Notes under the pieces: generated by a model
Databases searched by the model: none
Seen by the model: the letters and a program-made list of their open reading frames with translations, nothing else
What the model was told of the DNA's origin: nothing
Source: Streptomyces scopuliridis RB72
GTDB taxonomy: Bacteria; Actinomycetota; Actinomycetes; Streptomycetales; Streptomycetaceae
Length of the DNA: 64,000 nt
Direction: 5' to 3'
Assembly (NCBI RefSeq): GCF_000718095.1
Contig: NZ_JOEI01000007.1
Coordinates: forward strand, 124,001-188,000
Position numbers and translations under genes: made by a program
Shown here: positions 34,918-45,615 of the stretch, in pieces
How positions within the stretch are numbered: the first letter of the stretch is position 1
How the letters are laid out: every line of letters starts with the position of its first letter

Positions 34918-35775
34918 ATGGCAAGCCTTCACAGCAAATACGCGGACTTTGAAAGACTCCGAGAGCAGGCGATCGCGCTGCGCCGGGAGGGCTTGAGTCT
35001 GCGCCAGATCCGGGACCGTCTGAAGATCCACAACAACGACATCCTCGGCCGCCTCGTCCAGGGGGAACCGCCCCCTGACTGGACGAAACGCCCGAACGCC
35101 AAGGACGACCTGCGAGCGAAGGCACGCGAGCTGCGCCTGAAGGGGCTCACGTACGACCAGATCCAGGTAGAGCTGGGCTGCTCGAAGAGTTCGATCTCAC
35201 TGTGGGTGCGAGACCTGCCGAAGCCGGAGCGGCGCGACACGGCGGAGCAGGCGAAGCTGGCGGCCCGGAAGCGGTGGGACCACGAGCTGGCGGTACGGGA
35301 CGAGAAGCGCCAGCAGACGAAGGCGGATGCAGCGGCCGAGGTCGGCGCGATGTCCGATCGCGAGCTGTTCCTGCTCGGCGTCGGCCTCTACTGGGCCGAA
35401 GGAACCAAGGACAAGCCATATGACCGCCGAGAGACCGTCATCTTCGTCAACAGCGACGTCGGCATGATCCAGGTGTATCTCGCCTGGCTCGACCTACTCG
35501 GAGTGGAGCGCGACCGCGTGCGCTACCGCGTGATGATCCATGAGTCCGCCGACACGGAAGCCGCGGAGCAGTACTGGGCCGATCAGGTCCGCGCCGATGT
35601 GTCCACTTTCCAGAGGACGACCCTGAAGAAGCACAACCCCAAGACGGTACGGAAGAATGTCGGCGAGACGTACCGGGGCTGCCTGGTCATCCGGGTCGCC
35701 CAAGGCGCCGAGCTTTACCGTCGCATCGAGGGCTGGTGGTACGGCATAGTAGGAGCGGCCGCTCGCACCGAATAG
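34918..35775 (+). CDS. helix-turn-helix / LAGLIDADG-like protein next to tRNA-Gln
   Basis: The 285-aa protein starts at ATG 34918. Two HTH-like segments are visible: YADFERLREQAIALRREGLSLRQIRDRLKIHNNDILGRLVQG (residues 8-50) and KARELRLKGLTYDQIQVELGCSKSSISLWVRDLPKP (63-100). A helical linker leads to a C-terminal domain with LFLLGVGLYWAEGTKDKP (about 148-165), VIFVNSDVGMIQVYLAWLDLLGV and YRVMIHESAD, a pattern resembling a single LAGLIDADG-like unit. Such proteins are recurrent in streptomycetes and are usually annotated as hypothetical. The stop lies 29 bp before tRNA-Gln. A DNA-binding and possibly nicking role is inference; it could equally be a domesticated homing-type protein. Confidence 0.72.
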   Translation: MASLHSKYADFERLREQAIALRREGLSLRQIRDRLKIHNNDILGRLVQGEPPPDWTKRPNAKDDLRAKARELRLKGLTYDQIQVELGCSKSSISLWVRDLPKPERRDTAEQAKLAARKRWDHELAVRDEKRQQTKADAAAEVGAMSDRELFLLGVGLYWAEGTKDKPYDRRETVIFVNSDVGMIQVYLAWLDLLGVERDRVRYRVMIHESADTEAAEQYWADQVRADVSTFQRTTLKKHNPKTVRKNVGETYRGCLVIRVAQGAELYRRIEGWWYGIVGAAARTE

Positions 35776-35804
35776 CCGAATGTCCGGTTTGCAGTGGCCT
35801 GCTA

Positions 35805-35876
35805 TCCCCCATGGTGTAATCGGCAGCACTGCGCACTTTGACTGCGCCTGTTCAGGTTCGAGTCCTGATGGGGGAG
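35805..35876 (+). tRNA. tRNA-Gln (anticodon TTG)
   Basis: The 72-nt cloverleaf has a 7-bp acceptor stem (TCCCCCA with TGGGGGA), anticodon stem GCGCA/TGCGC with loop CTTTGAC and anticodon TTG at 35838-35840, and a TCAGG/CCTGA T-stem with the TTCGAGT loop. The discriminator base is G and the 3' CCA is not encoded. Confidence 0.96.
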
Positions 35877-35886
35877 CTGCGCAGTT

Positions 35887-35915
35887 CGGGTCCTGACCTC
35901 GCCGGTCAGGACCCG
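35887..35915 (+). terminator. terminator after tRNA-Gln
   Basis: CGGGTCCTGACC and GGTCAGGACCCG form a perfect 12-bp stem with a TCGCC loop, 11 bp after the tRNA, followed by a pyrimidine-rich TCCTCGTTTCC. Confidence 0.8.
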
Positions 35916-35985
35916 TCCTCGTTTCCGTCCCGAAACCCACCGGTATCCTGCGGTTGTCCATCACCCGAAGCCGAAGGGCATTCCC

Positions 35986-37482
35986 GTGAGCGCCAACCAT
36001 CCCCGAGTTCTCGGCTCCGCTCGAACAGGGGAGACCCCACTGGCAGCCGTCGTCGTTCTCGCAGCGGGTGAGGGAACCCGCATGAAGTCGAAGACTCCCA
36101 AGGTTCTGCACGAGGTCTGCGGGCGCTCGCTCGTCGGGCATGTCGTGTCCGCGGCCCGTGAGCTCGGCCCCGAGCAGCTCGTCGTGGTCGTCGGTCACGC
36201 CCGCGAGCAGGTCGAGGGGCATCTCTCCGCCGCGTACGCCGGCGTCCGTACCGCCTATCAGGCCGAGCAGCACGGGACCGGGCATGCCGTGCGGATCGCC
36301 CTTCAGGAGCTGGGGGACACGCCGCACGGGACCGTGATCGTCGCCTGTGGCGACACCCCGCTGCTCTCCGGCGAGGCCCTCGACGCGCTGGCCGCGACGC
36401 ATGCCGCCGACGGCAACGCGGTGACGGTGCTGACCGCCGAGGTCCCGGATTCGACCGGGTACGGGCGGATCGTCCGGGACGGGGCGAGTGGCGCGGTCAC
36501 GGCGATCGTGGAGCACAAGGACGCCACCGACGCGCAGCGCGCGATCCGTGAGATCAACTCGGGTGTCTTCGCGTTCGACGGGCCGTTGCTGGCGGACGCG
36601 CTGGGGAAGGTACGTACGGACAACAGCCAGGGCGAGGAGTACCTCACGGATGTCCTCGGCATCCTGCGGGAGGCGGGGCATCGCGTCGGCGCCTCGGTCG
36701 CCGTCGATCACCGCGAGATCCTGGGCATCAACAACCGCGTGCAGCTGGCGGAGGCGCGCCGGCTGCTGAACGGGCGGCTGCTGGAGCGGGCGATGCTGGC
36801 GGGGGTGACGGTGGTGGATCCGGCGTCGGTGTTCGTCGATGTGTCGGTCACGTTCGAGCAGGACGCGGTCGTGCATCCCGGTACGCAGCTGCTGGGCGTG
36901 ACGCATCTGGGCGAGGGTGCCGAGGTGGGGCCGAATTCGCGGCTGAAGGACACGGTGGTGGGCGCGGGCGCGCGGGTGGACAACACGGTGGCGGACGGCG
37001 CGGAGATCGGTGAGGCCGCCTCGGTGGGGCCGTACGCGTATCTGCGGCCGGGTACGCGGCTGGGTGTGCGGGCGAAGGCCGGTACGTATGTGGAGATGAA
37101 GAACGCGACGATCGGTGAGGGTACGAAGGTGCCGCATCTGTCGTATGTCGGGGATGCGACGATCGGCGAGTACACGAACATCGGCGCCGCGAGCGTGTTC
37201 GTGAACTATGACGGTGAGACGAAGCACCACACGACGGTCGGCTCACACTGCAAGACGGGCTCGGACAACATGTTTGTGGCGCCTGTCACGGTGGGGGACG
37301 GCGCGTACACGGCGGCCGGGTCGGTCATCACGAAGGACGTTCCGCCGGGTTCGCTGGCCGTGGCCCGTGGCCAGCAAAGGAATATCGAGGGTTGGGTGGC
37401 CAGGAAGCGGCCGGGGAGTGCCTCCGCGCAGGCGGCTCAGGCGGCCGGGACCACGCTGCCGGGCGGCGAGAACGAAAGCTGA
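35986..37482 (+). CDS. glmU: bifunctional N-acetylglucosamine-1-phosphate uridyltransferase / glucosamine-1-phosphate acetyltransferase
   Basis: The 498-aa protein starts at GTG 35986. The uridyltransferase domain has LAAGEGTRMKSKTPKVLHEVCG near residues 25-46, QAEQHGTGHAVR and CGDTPLL. The C-terminal left-handed beta-helix has many hexapeptide units (VGPNSRLKDTVVGAGARVDNTVADGAEIGEAASVGPYAYLRPG) and the acetyltransferase residues in VEMKNATIGEGTKVPHLSYVGDATIGEYTNIGA, plus NYDGxxKHHTTVG near 405. It makes UDP-GlcNAc for peptidoglycan. A short extra N-terminal stretch (NHPRVLGSARTGETP) precedes the conserved start. It lies between tRNA-Gln and prs, 109 bp before prs. Confidence 0.98.
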   Translation: MSANHPRVLGSARTGETPLAAVVVLAAGEGTRMKSKTPKVLHEVCGRSLVGHVVSAARELGPEQLVVVVGHAREQVEGHLSAAYAGVRTAYQAEQHGTGHAVRIALQELGDTPHGTVIVACGDTPLLSGEALDALAATHAADGNAVTVLTAEVPDSTGYGRIVRDGASGAVTAIVEHKDATDAQRAIREINSGVFAFDGPLLADALGKVRTDNSQGEEYLTDVLGILREAGHRVGASVAVDHREILGINNRVQLAEARRLLNGRLLERAMLAGVTVVDPASVFVDVSVTFEQDAVVHPGTQLLGVTHLGEGAEVGPNSRLKDTVVGAGARVDNTVADGAEIGEAASVGPYAYLRPGTRLGVRAKAGTYVEMKNATIGEGTKVPHLSYVGDATIGEYTNIGAASVFVNYDGETKHHTTVGSHCKTGSDNMFVAPVTVGDGAYTAAGSVITKDVPPGSLAVARGQQRNIEGWVARKRPGSASAQAAQAAGTTLPGGENES

Positions 37483-37591
37483 CCGGAAAGAGATGCGCCG
37501 TTCTCGGCGTAACGTGATATCTGCACGATTCGGCTGGCTCGCAGGGACGCGCGGGTGCAGCGGCCATCAACACGTCTGAGGAGACAGTGCT

Positions 37592-38569
37592 GTGACCGGG
37601 ATCAAGACGACCGGCGAGAAGAAGTTGATGCTCTTCTCCGGCCGCGCCCACCCCGAGCTGGCCGAGGAGGTCGCGCAACAACTGGGTGTCGGGATTGTGC
37701 CGACCAAGGCATTCGATTTCGCCAACGGTGAGATCTATGTGCGCTACCAGGAGTCGGCCCGCGGCGCGGACTGCTTCCTGATCCAGAGCCATACCGCTCC
37801 GATCAATAAGTGGATCATGGAACAGCTGATCATGATCGATGCGCTGAAGCGGGCCTCGGCCCGGAGCATCACCGTGATCGTGCCGTTCTACGGCTATGCC
37901 CGTCAGGACAAGAAGCACCGTGGCCGGGAGCCGATTTCGGCCCGGCTGGTCGCGGATCTGATGAAGACCGCGGGGGCTGACCGGATCCTGACGGTCGATC
38001 TGCACACGGATCAGATCCAGGGCTTCTTCGACGGTCCGGTGGACCATCTCTTCGCGCTGCCGGTGCTGGCGGACTACGTGGCCGGGAAGGTGGACCGGTC
38101 GAAGCTGACGGTGGTCTCGCCGGACGCGGGCCGGGTACGGGTCGCGGACCGCTGGTGCGACCGGCTGGGGGCGCCGCTGGCGATCGTGCACAAGCGCCGT
38201 GACAAGGACGTCGCGAATCAGGTGACGGTCCACGAGGTCGTCGGAAATGTGGCCGGCCGGGTGTGTGTCCTGGTGGACGACATGATCGACACCGGTGGCA
38301 CGATCTGCGCGGCGGCGGACGCGCTGTTCGCGCACGGCGCGGAGGACGTCATAGTGACGGCCACGCATGGGGTGCTGTCGGGTCCGGCGGCCGACCGGCT
38401 GAAGAACTCGAAGGTCAGTGAGTTCGTCTTCACGAATTCGCTGCCCGACCCGGGCAATCTCGACATCGACAAGATCACGGTCCTGTCGATCGCGCCGACG
38501 ATCGCGCGTGCGGTGCGTGAGGTGTTCGAGGATGGATCGGTGACCAGCCTCTTCGAGGAGCAGGCGTAA
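37592..38569 (+). CDS. prs: ribose-phosphate pyrophosphokinase
   Basis: The 325-aa protein starts at GTG 37592 with GAGGAG upstream. Family motifs include GRAHPELAEEVAQQLG, FANGEIYVRYQESARGADCFLIQS, YGYARQDKKHRGREPISARL (ATP-binding flexible loop), LTVDLHTDQIQGFFDGPVDHL and the PRPP-binding VCVLVDDMIDTGGTICAAA near residue 220. It makes PRPP from ribose-5-phosphate and ATP for purine, pyrimidine, His and Trp synthesis. The length is typical of class I enzymes. The order glmU-prs-rplY-pth is conserved in actinobacteria. Confidence 0.98.
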   Translation: MTGIKTTGEKKLMLFSGRAHPELAEEVAQQLGVGIVPTKAFDFANGEIYVRYQESARGADCFLIQSHTAPINKWIMEQLIMIDALKRASARSITVIVPFYGYARQDKKHRGREPISARLVADLMKTAGADRILTVDLHTDQIQGFFDGPVDHLFALPVLADYVAGKVDRSKLTVVSPDAGRVRVADRWCDRLGAPLAIVHKRRDKDVANQVTVHEVVGNVAGRVCVLVDDMIDTGGTICAAADALFAHGAEDVIVTATHGVLSGPAADRLKNSKVSEFVFTNSLPDPGNLDIDKITVLSIAPTIARAVREVFEDGSVTSLFEEQA

Positions 38570-38650
38570 CCACGCGGGCGTAAGGGCACGTGCGCGCCGC
38601 GCGCCCCGTACTCCCGCGCGCCGCGCTCTCCCCGTACCCGCAAGATCGAT

Positions 38651-38680
38651 TTCTGAGGCGGCCTCCCCGCCGGGTAGACT
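38651..38680 (+). promoter_or_regulatory. possible promoter before rplY
   Basis: TTCTGA (38651-38656) and TAGACT (38675-38680) are 18 bp apart, a SigA-like arrangement with a weak -35. A GCCGCACTCATGTGCGGC hairpin follows near 38712-38729 in the predicted leader of about 120 nt. Confidence 0.35.
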
Positions 38681-38805
38681 CACTGAGTTGCTCGGCGAGG
38701 GAGGCCGCACTCATGTGCGGCGGTCCGTTATCGACGCGCTCTTCGTAGCAGGCCTGTCGTGGCCGGGTGACGGCCGATTTCCTGTCATCTACGAGGAGTG
38801 CCGTC

Positions 38806-39396
38806 ATGGCTGAAGTGAAGATCAGCGCCGAGGTCCGTTCCGAGTTCGGCAAGGGCGCCGCCCGCCGTACCCGTCGTGCCAACAAGGTCCCCGCCGTCAT
38901 CTACGGCCACGGTGCCGACACCGTCCACGTGACCCTGCCGGGCCACGAGCTGATGATGGCGCTGAAGACGGCGAACGCGCTGATCTCCCTGGACATCGAG
39001 GGCCGCAAGGAACTGGTCATCCCGAAGGCCGTCCAGCGCAACGCGATCAAGGGCCACATCGAGCACGTCGACCTGCTCGCGGTGAAGCGCGGCGAGAAGG
39101 TCACCGTCGAGGTCGCGGTGCACACCGAGGGCGAGCTGGCCCCGGGCGCCAACCTGCTGGAGAACGTGCTCAACACCCTGACCGTCGAGGCCGAGGCCAC
39201 CCACATCCCGGAGTCCGTCACGGTCTCCGTCGCGGGTCTGGACGCCGGTGACTCGATCGTCGCCAAGGATGTCCCGCTGCCGTCCGGCACCACGCTGGTC
39301 ACGGACGAGGACGCGGTCGTCATCCAGGTCCTGGCCGCGCAGGCCGAGGAGCCGTCCGCGGAGGAGGCCGAGGCGGCCGAGGGCGCCGAGGCCTGA
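38806..39396 (+). CDS. rplY: 50S ribosomal protein L25/general stress protein Ctc
   Basis: From ATG 38806 (GAGGAG nine bases upstream) the protein is 196 aa, the long CTC/TL5 form. The 5S rRNA-binding L25 domain starts with VKISAEVRSEFGKGAARRTRRANKVPAVIYGHG; the C-terminal TL5 beta domain contains NLLENVLNTLTVEAEATHIPESVTVSVAGLDAGDSIVAKDVPLPSG. An acidic tail (AQAEEPSAEEAEAAEGAEA) follows. The protein binds 5S rRNA in the large subunit. It lies 236 bp after prs and ends at a strong terminator. Confidence 0.97.
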   Translation: MAEVKISAEVRSEFGKGAARRTRRANKVPAVIYGHGADTVHVTLPGHELMMALKTANALISLDIEGRKELVIPKAVQRNAIKGHIEHVDLLAVKRGEKVTVEVAVHTEGELAPGANLLENVLNTLTVEAEATHIPESVTVSVAGLDAGDSIVAKDVPLPSGTTLVTDEDAVVIQVLAAQAEEPSAEEAEAAEGAEA

Positions 39397-39413
39397 TCCG
39401 TACGCTGTGCCCC

Positions 39414-39445
39414 ACGGGGTGGCGGGCCTCGGCCCGCCACCCCGT
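39414..39445 (+). terminator. strong hairpin terminator after rplY
   Basis: A perfect 15-bp stem (39414-39428 with 39431-39445) with a 2-base apex lies 18 bp after the rplY stop. It separates rplY from pth, which therefore probably has read-through or its own promoter. Confidence 0.8.
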
Positions 39446-39466
39446 TCGCCTGTCCGTACGCCCCCC

Positions 39467-39520
39467 GATCCACCTGATCCACCTGATCCACCCGATCCAC
39501 TTGATCCAGCTGATCCAGAG
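39467..39520 (+). repeat. six 9-bp tandem repeats upstream of pth
   Basis: Units GATCCACCT, GATCCACCT, GATCCACCC, GATCCACTT, GATCCAGCT and GATCCAGAG run head to tail between the rplY terminator and pth. The last unit runs into the AGAGGAG ribosome site of pth. Confidence 0.9.
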
Positions 39521-39534
39521 GAGACGCAGCGCGG

Positions 39535-40131
39535 ATGACCACGGATGCCAACGCCCCCTGGCTGATCGTGGGCCTGGGGAATCCCGGGCCCGGTTTCGCG
39601 GCCAACCGGCACAATGTCGGGTTCATGGTGGCCGATCTGCTGGCGGAGCGTATCGGCGGCTCCTTCAAGCGTGCGCAGAAGGCGCAGGCCCAGGTGATCG
39701 AGGGCCGCATCGGGCCGCCGGGGCCCGCCAATCGCCGGGTCGTGCTGGCCAAGCCCGCTTCGTACATGAATCTGTCCGGCGGTCCGGTCACCGGGCTGCG
39801 CGATTTCTACAAGGTCCCGACGGCGAACATCGTCGCGATCCATGACGAGCTGGATATCGACTACGGCGTGCTGCGGCTGAAGCTGGGCGGCGGGGACAAC
39901 GGGCACAACGGTCTGAAGTCGATGACGAAGGCGATGGGCCCCGACTACCACCGGGTACGGTTCGGGATCGGCCGGCCGCCGGGCCGGATGCAGGTCGCGA
40001 ACTTCGTCCTGAAGGACTTCTCGTCGGCGGAGCGCAAGGAGCTGGGGTACTTCGTGGACCGTGCGGCGGACGCGGTGGAGGCTCTGGTGATCGAGGGGCT
40101 TGAGCGCGCGCAGAGCACGTACAACTCCTGA
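39535..40131 (+). CDS. pth: peptidyl-tRNA hydrolase
   Basis: The 198-aa protein starts at ATG 39535 with GAGGAG 12 bases upstream. The family signature [25 protein letters not shown] holds the catalytic His; [13 protein letters not shown] and [28 protein letters not shown] hold the catalytic Asp and the Asn residues that contact the tRNA 3' end. It releases peptides from stalled peptidyl-tRNA. An eight-residue leader (MTTDANAP) precedes the conserved core. Confidence 0.97.
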   Translation: MTTDANAPWLIVGLGNPGPGFAANRHNVGFMVADLLAERIGGSFKRAQKAQAQVIEGRIGPPGPANRRVVLAKPASYMNLSGGPVTGLRDFYKVPTANIVAIHDELDIDYGVLRLKLGGGDNGHNGLKSMTKAMGPDYHRVRFGIGRPPGRMQVANFVLKDFSSAERKELGYFVDRAADAVEALVIEGLERAQSTYNS

Positions 40132-40219
40132 CAAGCCCGCGTATCCTCCCCCGTCTCCGACAGCTCTCCGGCAGCCCTGAGTTGACCGGGCGCATGCCCA
40201 TGGCCAAAGATCCCGCCCT

Positions 40220-40717
40220 ATGGGACGGACGACAGGCCGGACGCGGCGGAAGCGGAACTCCTCCGGGCGCGTGCTCTCCTTCGGCCGGCGGGCCGTGATG
40301 GGCGGCGTCGCCGCGCTGCTGCTCGTCGCGGCCGTCTGGACCTCCTGGGACTCCGCCCACCATGTGGTGCTCGCCAAGGGCCGGGAGCACGGCACGCTCA
40401 CGGTGGCCCGCTGCGAGGACGGGACCTGTACCGGGCCGTACGATCCCGACGGCCCGGACGGTCCGCGCGCGGGGATGACCATCGAGCAGTCGGTCGCCGT
40501 CAAGAAGGGCGAGCGGTTCCCGGTCGTGGTGAAGCCGGACACCGATGAGCTGGTCCGTACCGGCGCGGCGGGGCTGCTGTACGCGTGGGTGCCGCTGGGC
40601 GGGGCGCTGCTGCTGGCCTCGCTCGTCATCGGCGGCGGTCTGCGGATGACCCGGACGGCCTGGGGGACGGCGCTGGCGGGTGCGGCGCTGCTGCTGGCCA
40701 CGTTCTTCGCGCTCTGA
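40220..40717 (+). CDS. small membrane protein of unknown function
   Basis: The 165-aa product begins at 40220. A basic start (GRTTGRTRRKRNSSGR) precedes helix 1 (AVMGGVAALLLVAAVWTSW, about residues 26-44). An external loop of about 70 residues contains ARCEDGTCTGPYDPDGPDGP with two Cys that could pair, and EQSVAVKKGERFPVVVKPDTDE. Two further helices end the protein (YAWVPLGGALLLASLVIGGG and TAWGTALAGAALLLATFFAL). The layout resembles conserved actinomycete membrane proteins that have a cytoplasmic tail, an exported loop and a C-terminal hairpin, but no function is recognised. It lies 88 bp after pth and may be co-transcribed. Confidence 0.75.
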   Translation: MGRTTGRTRRKRNSSGRVLSFGRRAVMGGVAALLLVAAVWTSWDSAHHVVLAKGREHGTLTVARCEDGTCTGPYDPDGPDGPRAGMTIEQSVAVKKGERFPVVVKPDTDELVRTGAAGLLYAWVPLGGALLLASLVIGGGLRMTRTAWGTALAGAALLLATFFAL

Positions 40718-40742
40718 GGCGCGGGCACCTCGTGGGTACGAC

Positions 40743-40778
40743 ACCGCCCCCGGTCCGGAAACCCGGGCCGGGGGCGGT
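40743..40778. terminator. bidirectional terminator between membrane protein gene and ppc
   Basis: ACCGCCCCCGG (40743-40753) pairs perfectly with CCGGGGGCGGT (40768-40778); the inner TCCGGAAACCCGGG can extend the fold. It sits between convergent genes. Confidence 0.82.
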
Positions 40779-40805
40779 CGTCGTATCCGTACGTACGGAT
40801 CGCGG

Positions 40806-43535
<2,730 letters not shown>

Positions 43536-43684
43536 AGGTGCGGCTCCTTGCAGTGTTTAAGCACGTCTGGAGGGTTCTGGAGGCGTCAGACCTTCCGGGA
43601 GAAGGTCTCGCGGACCGCGCTGTCCGACGACAACAAGGATAGGTGTCCTTCGCTTGGTGTTATCCACAGGCCTCTTGCCGCGCC

Positions 43685-43701
43685 GTATGGCGCTGCCATA
43701 C
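43685..43701. promoter_or_regulatory. 7-3-7 inverted repeat, candidate TetR operator
   Basis: GTATGGC and GCCATAC form a perfect inverted repeat with a GCT spacer, about 87 bp before the desaturase ATG. TACGAT (43703-43708) and TAGGTT (43713-43718) just after it are -10-like. It is a natural target for the TetR protein encoded in the same transcript. Confidence 0.55.
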
Positions 43702-43787
43702 TTACGATGCCGTAGGTTACGCACCCGTATCCGACCTTCTGCCCCATTCGCACTTCTGACCTATACCTCACCCCAGGGGACCCCCTC

Positions 43788-44795
43788 ATGCCCACACCCC
43801 CCGACGTGATCGACGATCCCTCCACTCCCCCCACCTCCTCCACTCCTCCGGGCGCCGACGGCGCGCCGCTGCCCTCCGCCACGCTCGGCGGGGACAGCAA
43901 GGGGTCCATCGAGCAGATCGCCCTGCTGCTCTTCATCGTCGTGCCCTTCGCGGCCCTGCTCGCGGCGGTGCCGCTGGCGTGGGTCTGGGGCGGCGTGAGC
44001 TGGCTCGATCTGGGTCTGATGGTGGCGATGTACTACATCGGCTGCCATGGCATCACCATCGGCTTCCACCGCTACTTCACCCATGGCTCCTTCAAGGCGA
44101 AGCGTCCGCTGCGGATCCTGCTCGCCGTGGCCGGTTCGCTCGCCGTGGAGGGCCCGCTGGTCCGCTGGGTGGCGGACCACCGCAAGCACCACAAGTACTC
44201 GGACGCGGACGGCGACCCGCACTCGCCGTGGCGGTTCGGCGAGACGCTGCCCGCGCTGATGAAGGGCTTGTGGTGGGCGCATATCGGCTGGCTCTTCGAC
44301 GAGGAGCAGACACCGCAGCACACATACGCGCCGGATCTGATCAAGGACCCGGCGATCCGGGCGGTCTCGCGCCAGTTCGCGCTGTGGACGGTCGTCTCGC
44401 TGGCGATCCCGCCGCTGGTGGGCGGGCTGGTGACGATGTCCTGGTGGGGGGCGTTCACGGCGTTCTTCTGGGGCTCGCTGGTACGGGTGGCGCTGCTGCA
44501 CCACGTCACATGGTCGATCAACTCCATCTGCCACGCGGTCGGCAAGCGCCCGTTCAAGTCCCGGGACCGCTCGGGGAATGTGTGGTGGCTCGCGGTGCTG
44601 TCCTGCGGCGAGTCCTGGCACAACCTGCACCACGCGGACCCGACCAGCGCGCGGCACGGCGTGCTCAGGGGCCAGCTCGACTCCAGCGCCCGGATCATCC
44701 GCTGGTTCGAGCTGCTGGGCTGGGCGTCCGACGTCCGCTGGCCGAGCGCTTCCCGGCTGGACACCCGCCGCAAGAGCGCACCCGCCAAGGCATGA
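43788..44795 (+). CDS. membrane fatty acyl desaturase (delta-9 type)
   Basis: The 335-aa protein starts at ATG 43788 with AGGGGACC upstream. A disordered Pro-rich N-terminus of about 40 residues precedes membrane helices. All three His boxes for the di-iron centre are present: HRYFTH near residue 94, DHRKHHKYSD near 131, and ESWHNLHHADP near 278, in the order and spacing of acyl-CoA/acyl-lipid desaturases. It introduces a double bond into saturated acyl chains to adjust membrane fluidity. The stop codon overlaps the start of the TetR gene (ATGA, 44792-44795), suggesting a feedback-regulated operon similar in logic to DesT-desB of pseudomonads. Confidence 0.95.
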   Translation: MPTPPDVIDDPSTPPTSSTPPGADGAPLPSATLGGDSKGSIEQIALLLFIVVPFAALLAAVPLAWVWGGVSWLDLGLMVAMYYIGCHGITIGFHRYFTHGSFKAKRPLRILLAVAGSLAVEGPLVRWVADHRKHHKYSDADGDPHSPWRFGETLPALMKGLWWAHIGWLFDEEQTPQHTYAPDLIKDPAIRAVSRQFALWTVVSLAIPPLVGGLVTMSWWGAFTAFFWGSLVRVALLHHVTWSINSICHAVGKRPFKSRDRSGNVWWLAVLSCGESWHNLHHADPTSARHGVLRGQLDSSARIIRWFELLGWASDVRWPSASRLDTRRKSAPAKA

Positions 44796-45490
44796 TGGGC
44801 ACCGTGGCGATCGACGGCAGCACGAGCGGCAAGGGCAGCACCGACAAGGGCCGGACCACGGGAGGGCGGCGGACCCGCAGGGTCCGGATGACCGGTGCGG
44901 AACGGCGCGAACAACTGCTGGACATCGGCCGCACCGTCTTCGCCGAGAAGGGCTTCGAGGCGACGTCGGTCGAGGAGATCGCGGCGAAGGCCGGGGTCTC
45001 CAAGCCCGTCGTCTACGAGCACTTCGGCGGCAAGGAGGGCCTGTACGCGGTGGTCGTGGACCGCGAGATGCGCCAGCTGCTGGACATGGTCACCAGCGCC
45101 CTGACCGCCGGCCACCCCCGTGAGCTGCTGGAACAGGCCGCGTTCGCGCTCCTCGACTACATCGAGATGTACACGGACGGCTTCCGCATCCTGGTCCGCG
45201 ACTCCCCGGTGGCGCAGTCCACGGGCACGTTCGCCTCGCTGATCAGCGATATCGCCACCCAGGTCGAGGACATCCTCGGCATGGAGTTCAAGGCCCGCGG
45301 CTTCGACCCGAAGCTGGCCCCTCTGTACGCCCAGGCGCTGGTGGGCATGGTCGCGCTGACGGGCCAGTGGTGGGTGGACGCGCGCCGCCCGAAGAAGTCC
45401 GAGGTGGCGGCGCACCTGGTGAACCTGGCCTGGCACGGCCTGGAGAACCTGGAACCGAAGCCTCGGCTGATAGGCCACCGCAAGATCTGA
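44792..45490 (+). CDS. TetR-family regulator coupled to desaturase
   Basis: About 232 aa from ATG 44792, which overlaps the desaturase stop; a second ATG follows immediately. A low-complexity Gly/Ser/Thr and basic leader of about 35 residues precedes the HTH: RREQLLDIGRTVFAEKGFEATSVEEIAAKAGVSKPVVYEHFGGKEGLYAVVVDRE, with a classic recognition helix. The C-terminal ligand domain (ALLDYIEMYTDGFRILVRDS, FDPKLAPLYAQALVGMVALTGQWWVDAR) is all helical. The ligand could be acyl-CoA or fatty acid, by analogy to DesT and FasR; this is inference. The inverted repeat at 43685-43701 is the likely operator. Confidence 0.93.
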   Translation: MMGTVAIDGSTSGKGSTDKGRTTGGRRTRRVRMTGAERREQLLDIGRTVFAEKGFEATSVEEIAAKAGVSKPVVYEHFGGKEGLYAVVVDREMRQLLDMVTSALTAGHPRELLEQAAFALLDYIEMYTDGFRILVRDSPVAQSTGTFASLISDIATQVEDILGMEFKARGFDPKLAPLYAQALVGMVALTGQWWVDARRPKKSEVAAHLVNLAWHGLENLEPKPRLIGHRKI

Positions 45491-45575
45491 GGGGGCGGGG
45501 TCGGTCGCGCCGTCGATCACGGTGGTCAGCCTCGGGGGGGGCACGGTCACTCATTGTGATGACGATTGTCGTATT

Positions 45576-45590
45576 CCACCGCTACGGTGG
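45576..45590. promoter_or_regulatory. 6-3-6 inverted repeat upstream of Uma2 gene
   Basis: CCACCG and CGGTGG flank CTA in an otherwise AT-richer stretch (TTGTGATGACGATTGTCGTATT) 26-60 bp before the ATG at 45616. It may be an operator or a short hairpin in the leader. Confidence 0.4.
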
Positions 45591-45615
45591 AGAAACAGGG
45601 CCGAGCATTCCGTCC

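Noticed and set aside
38712..38729. Ribosomal protein L25 leader or riboswitch in front of rplY
   Set aside because: Only a short CCGCAC/GTGCGG hairpin is seen; no known leader or riboswitch core could be recognised.
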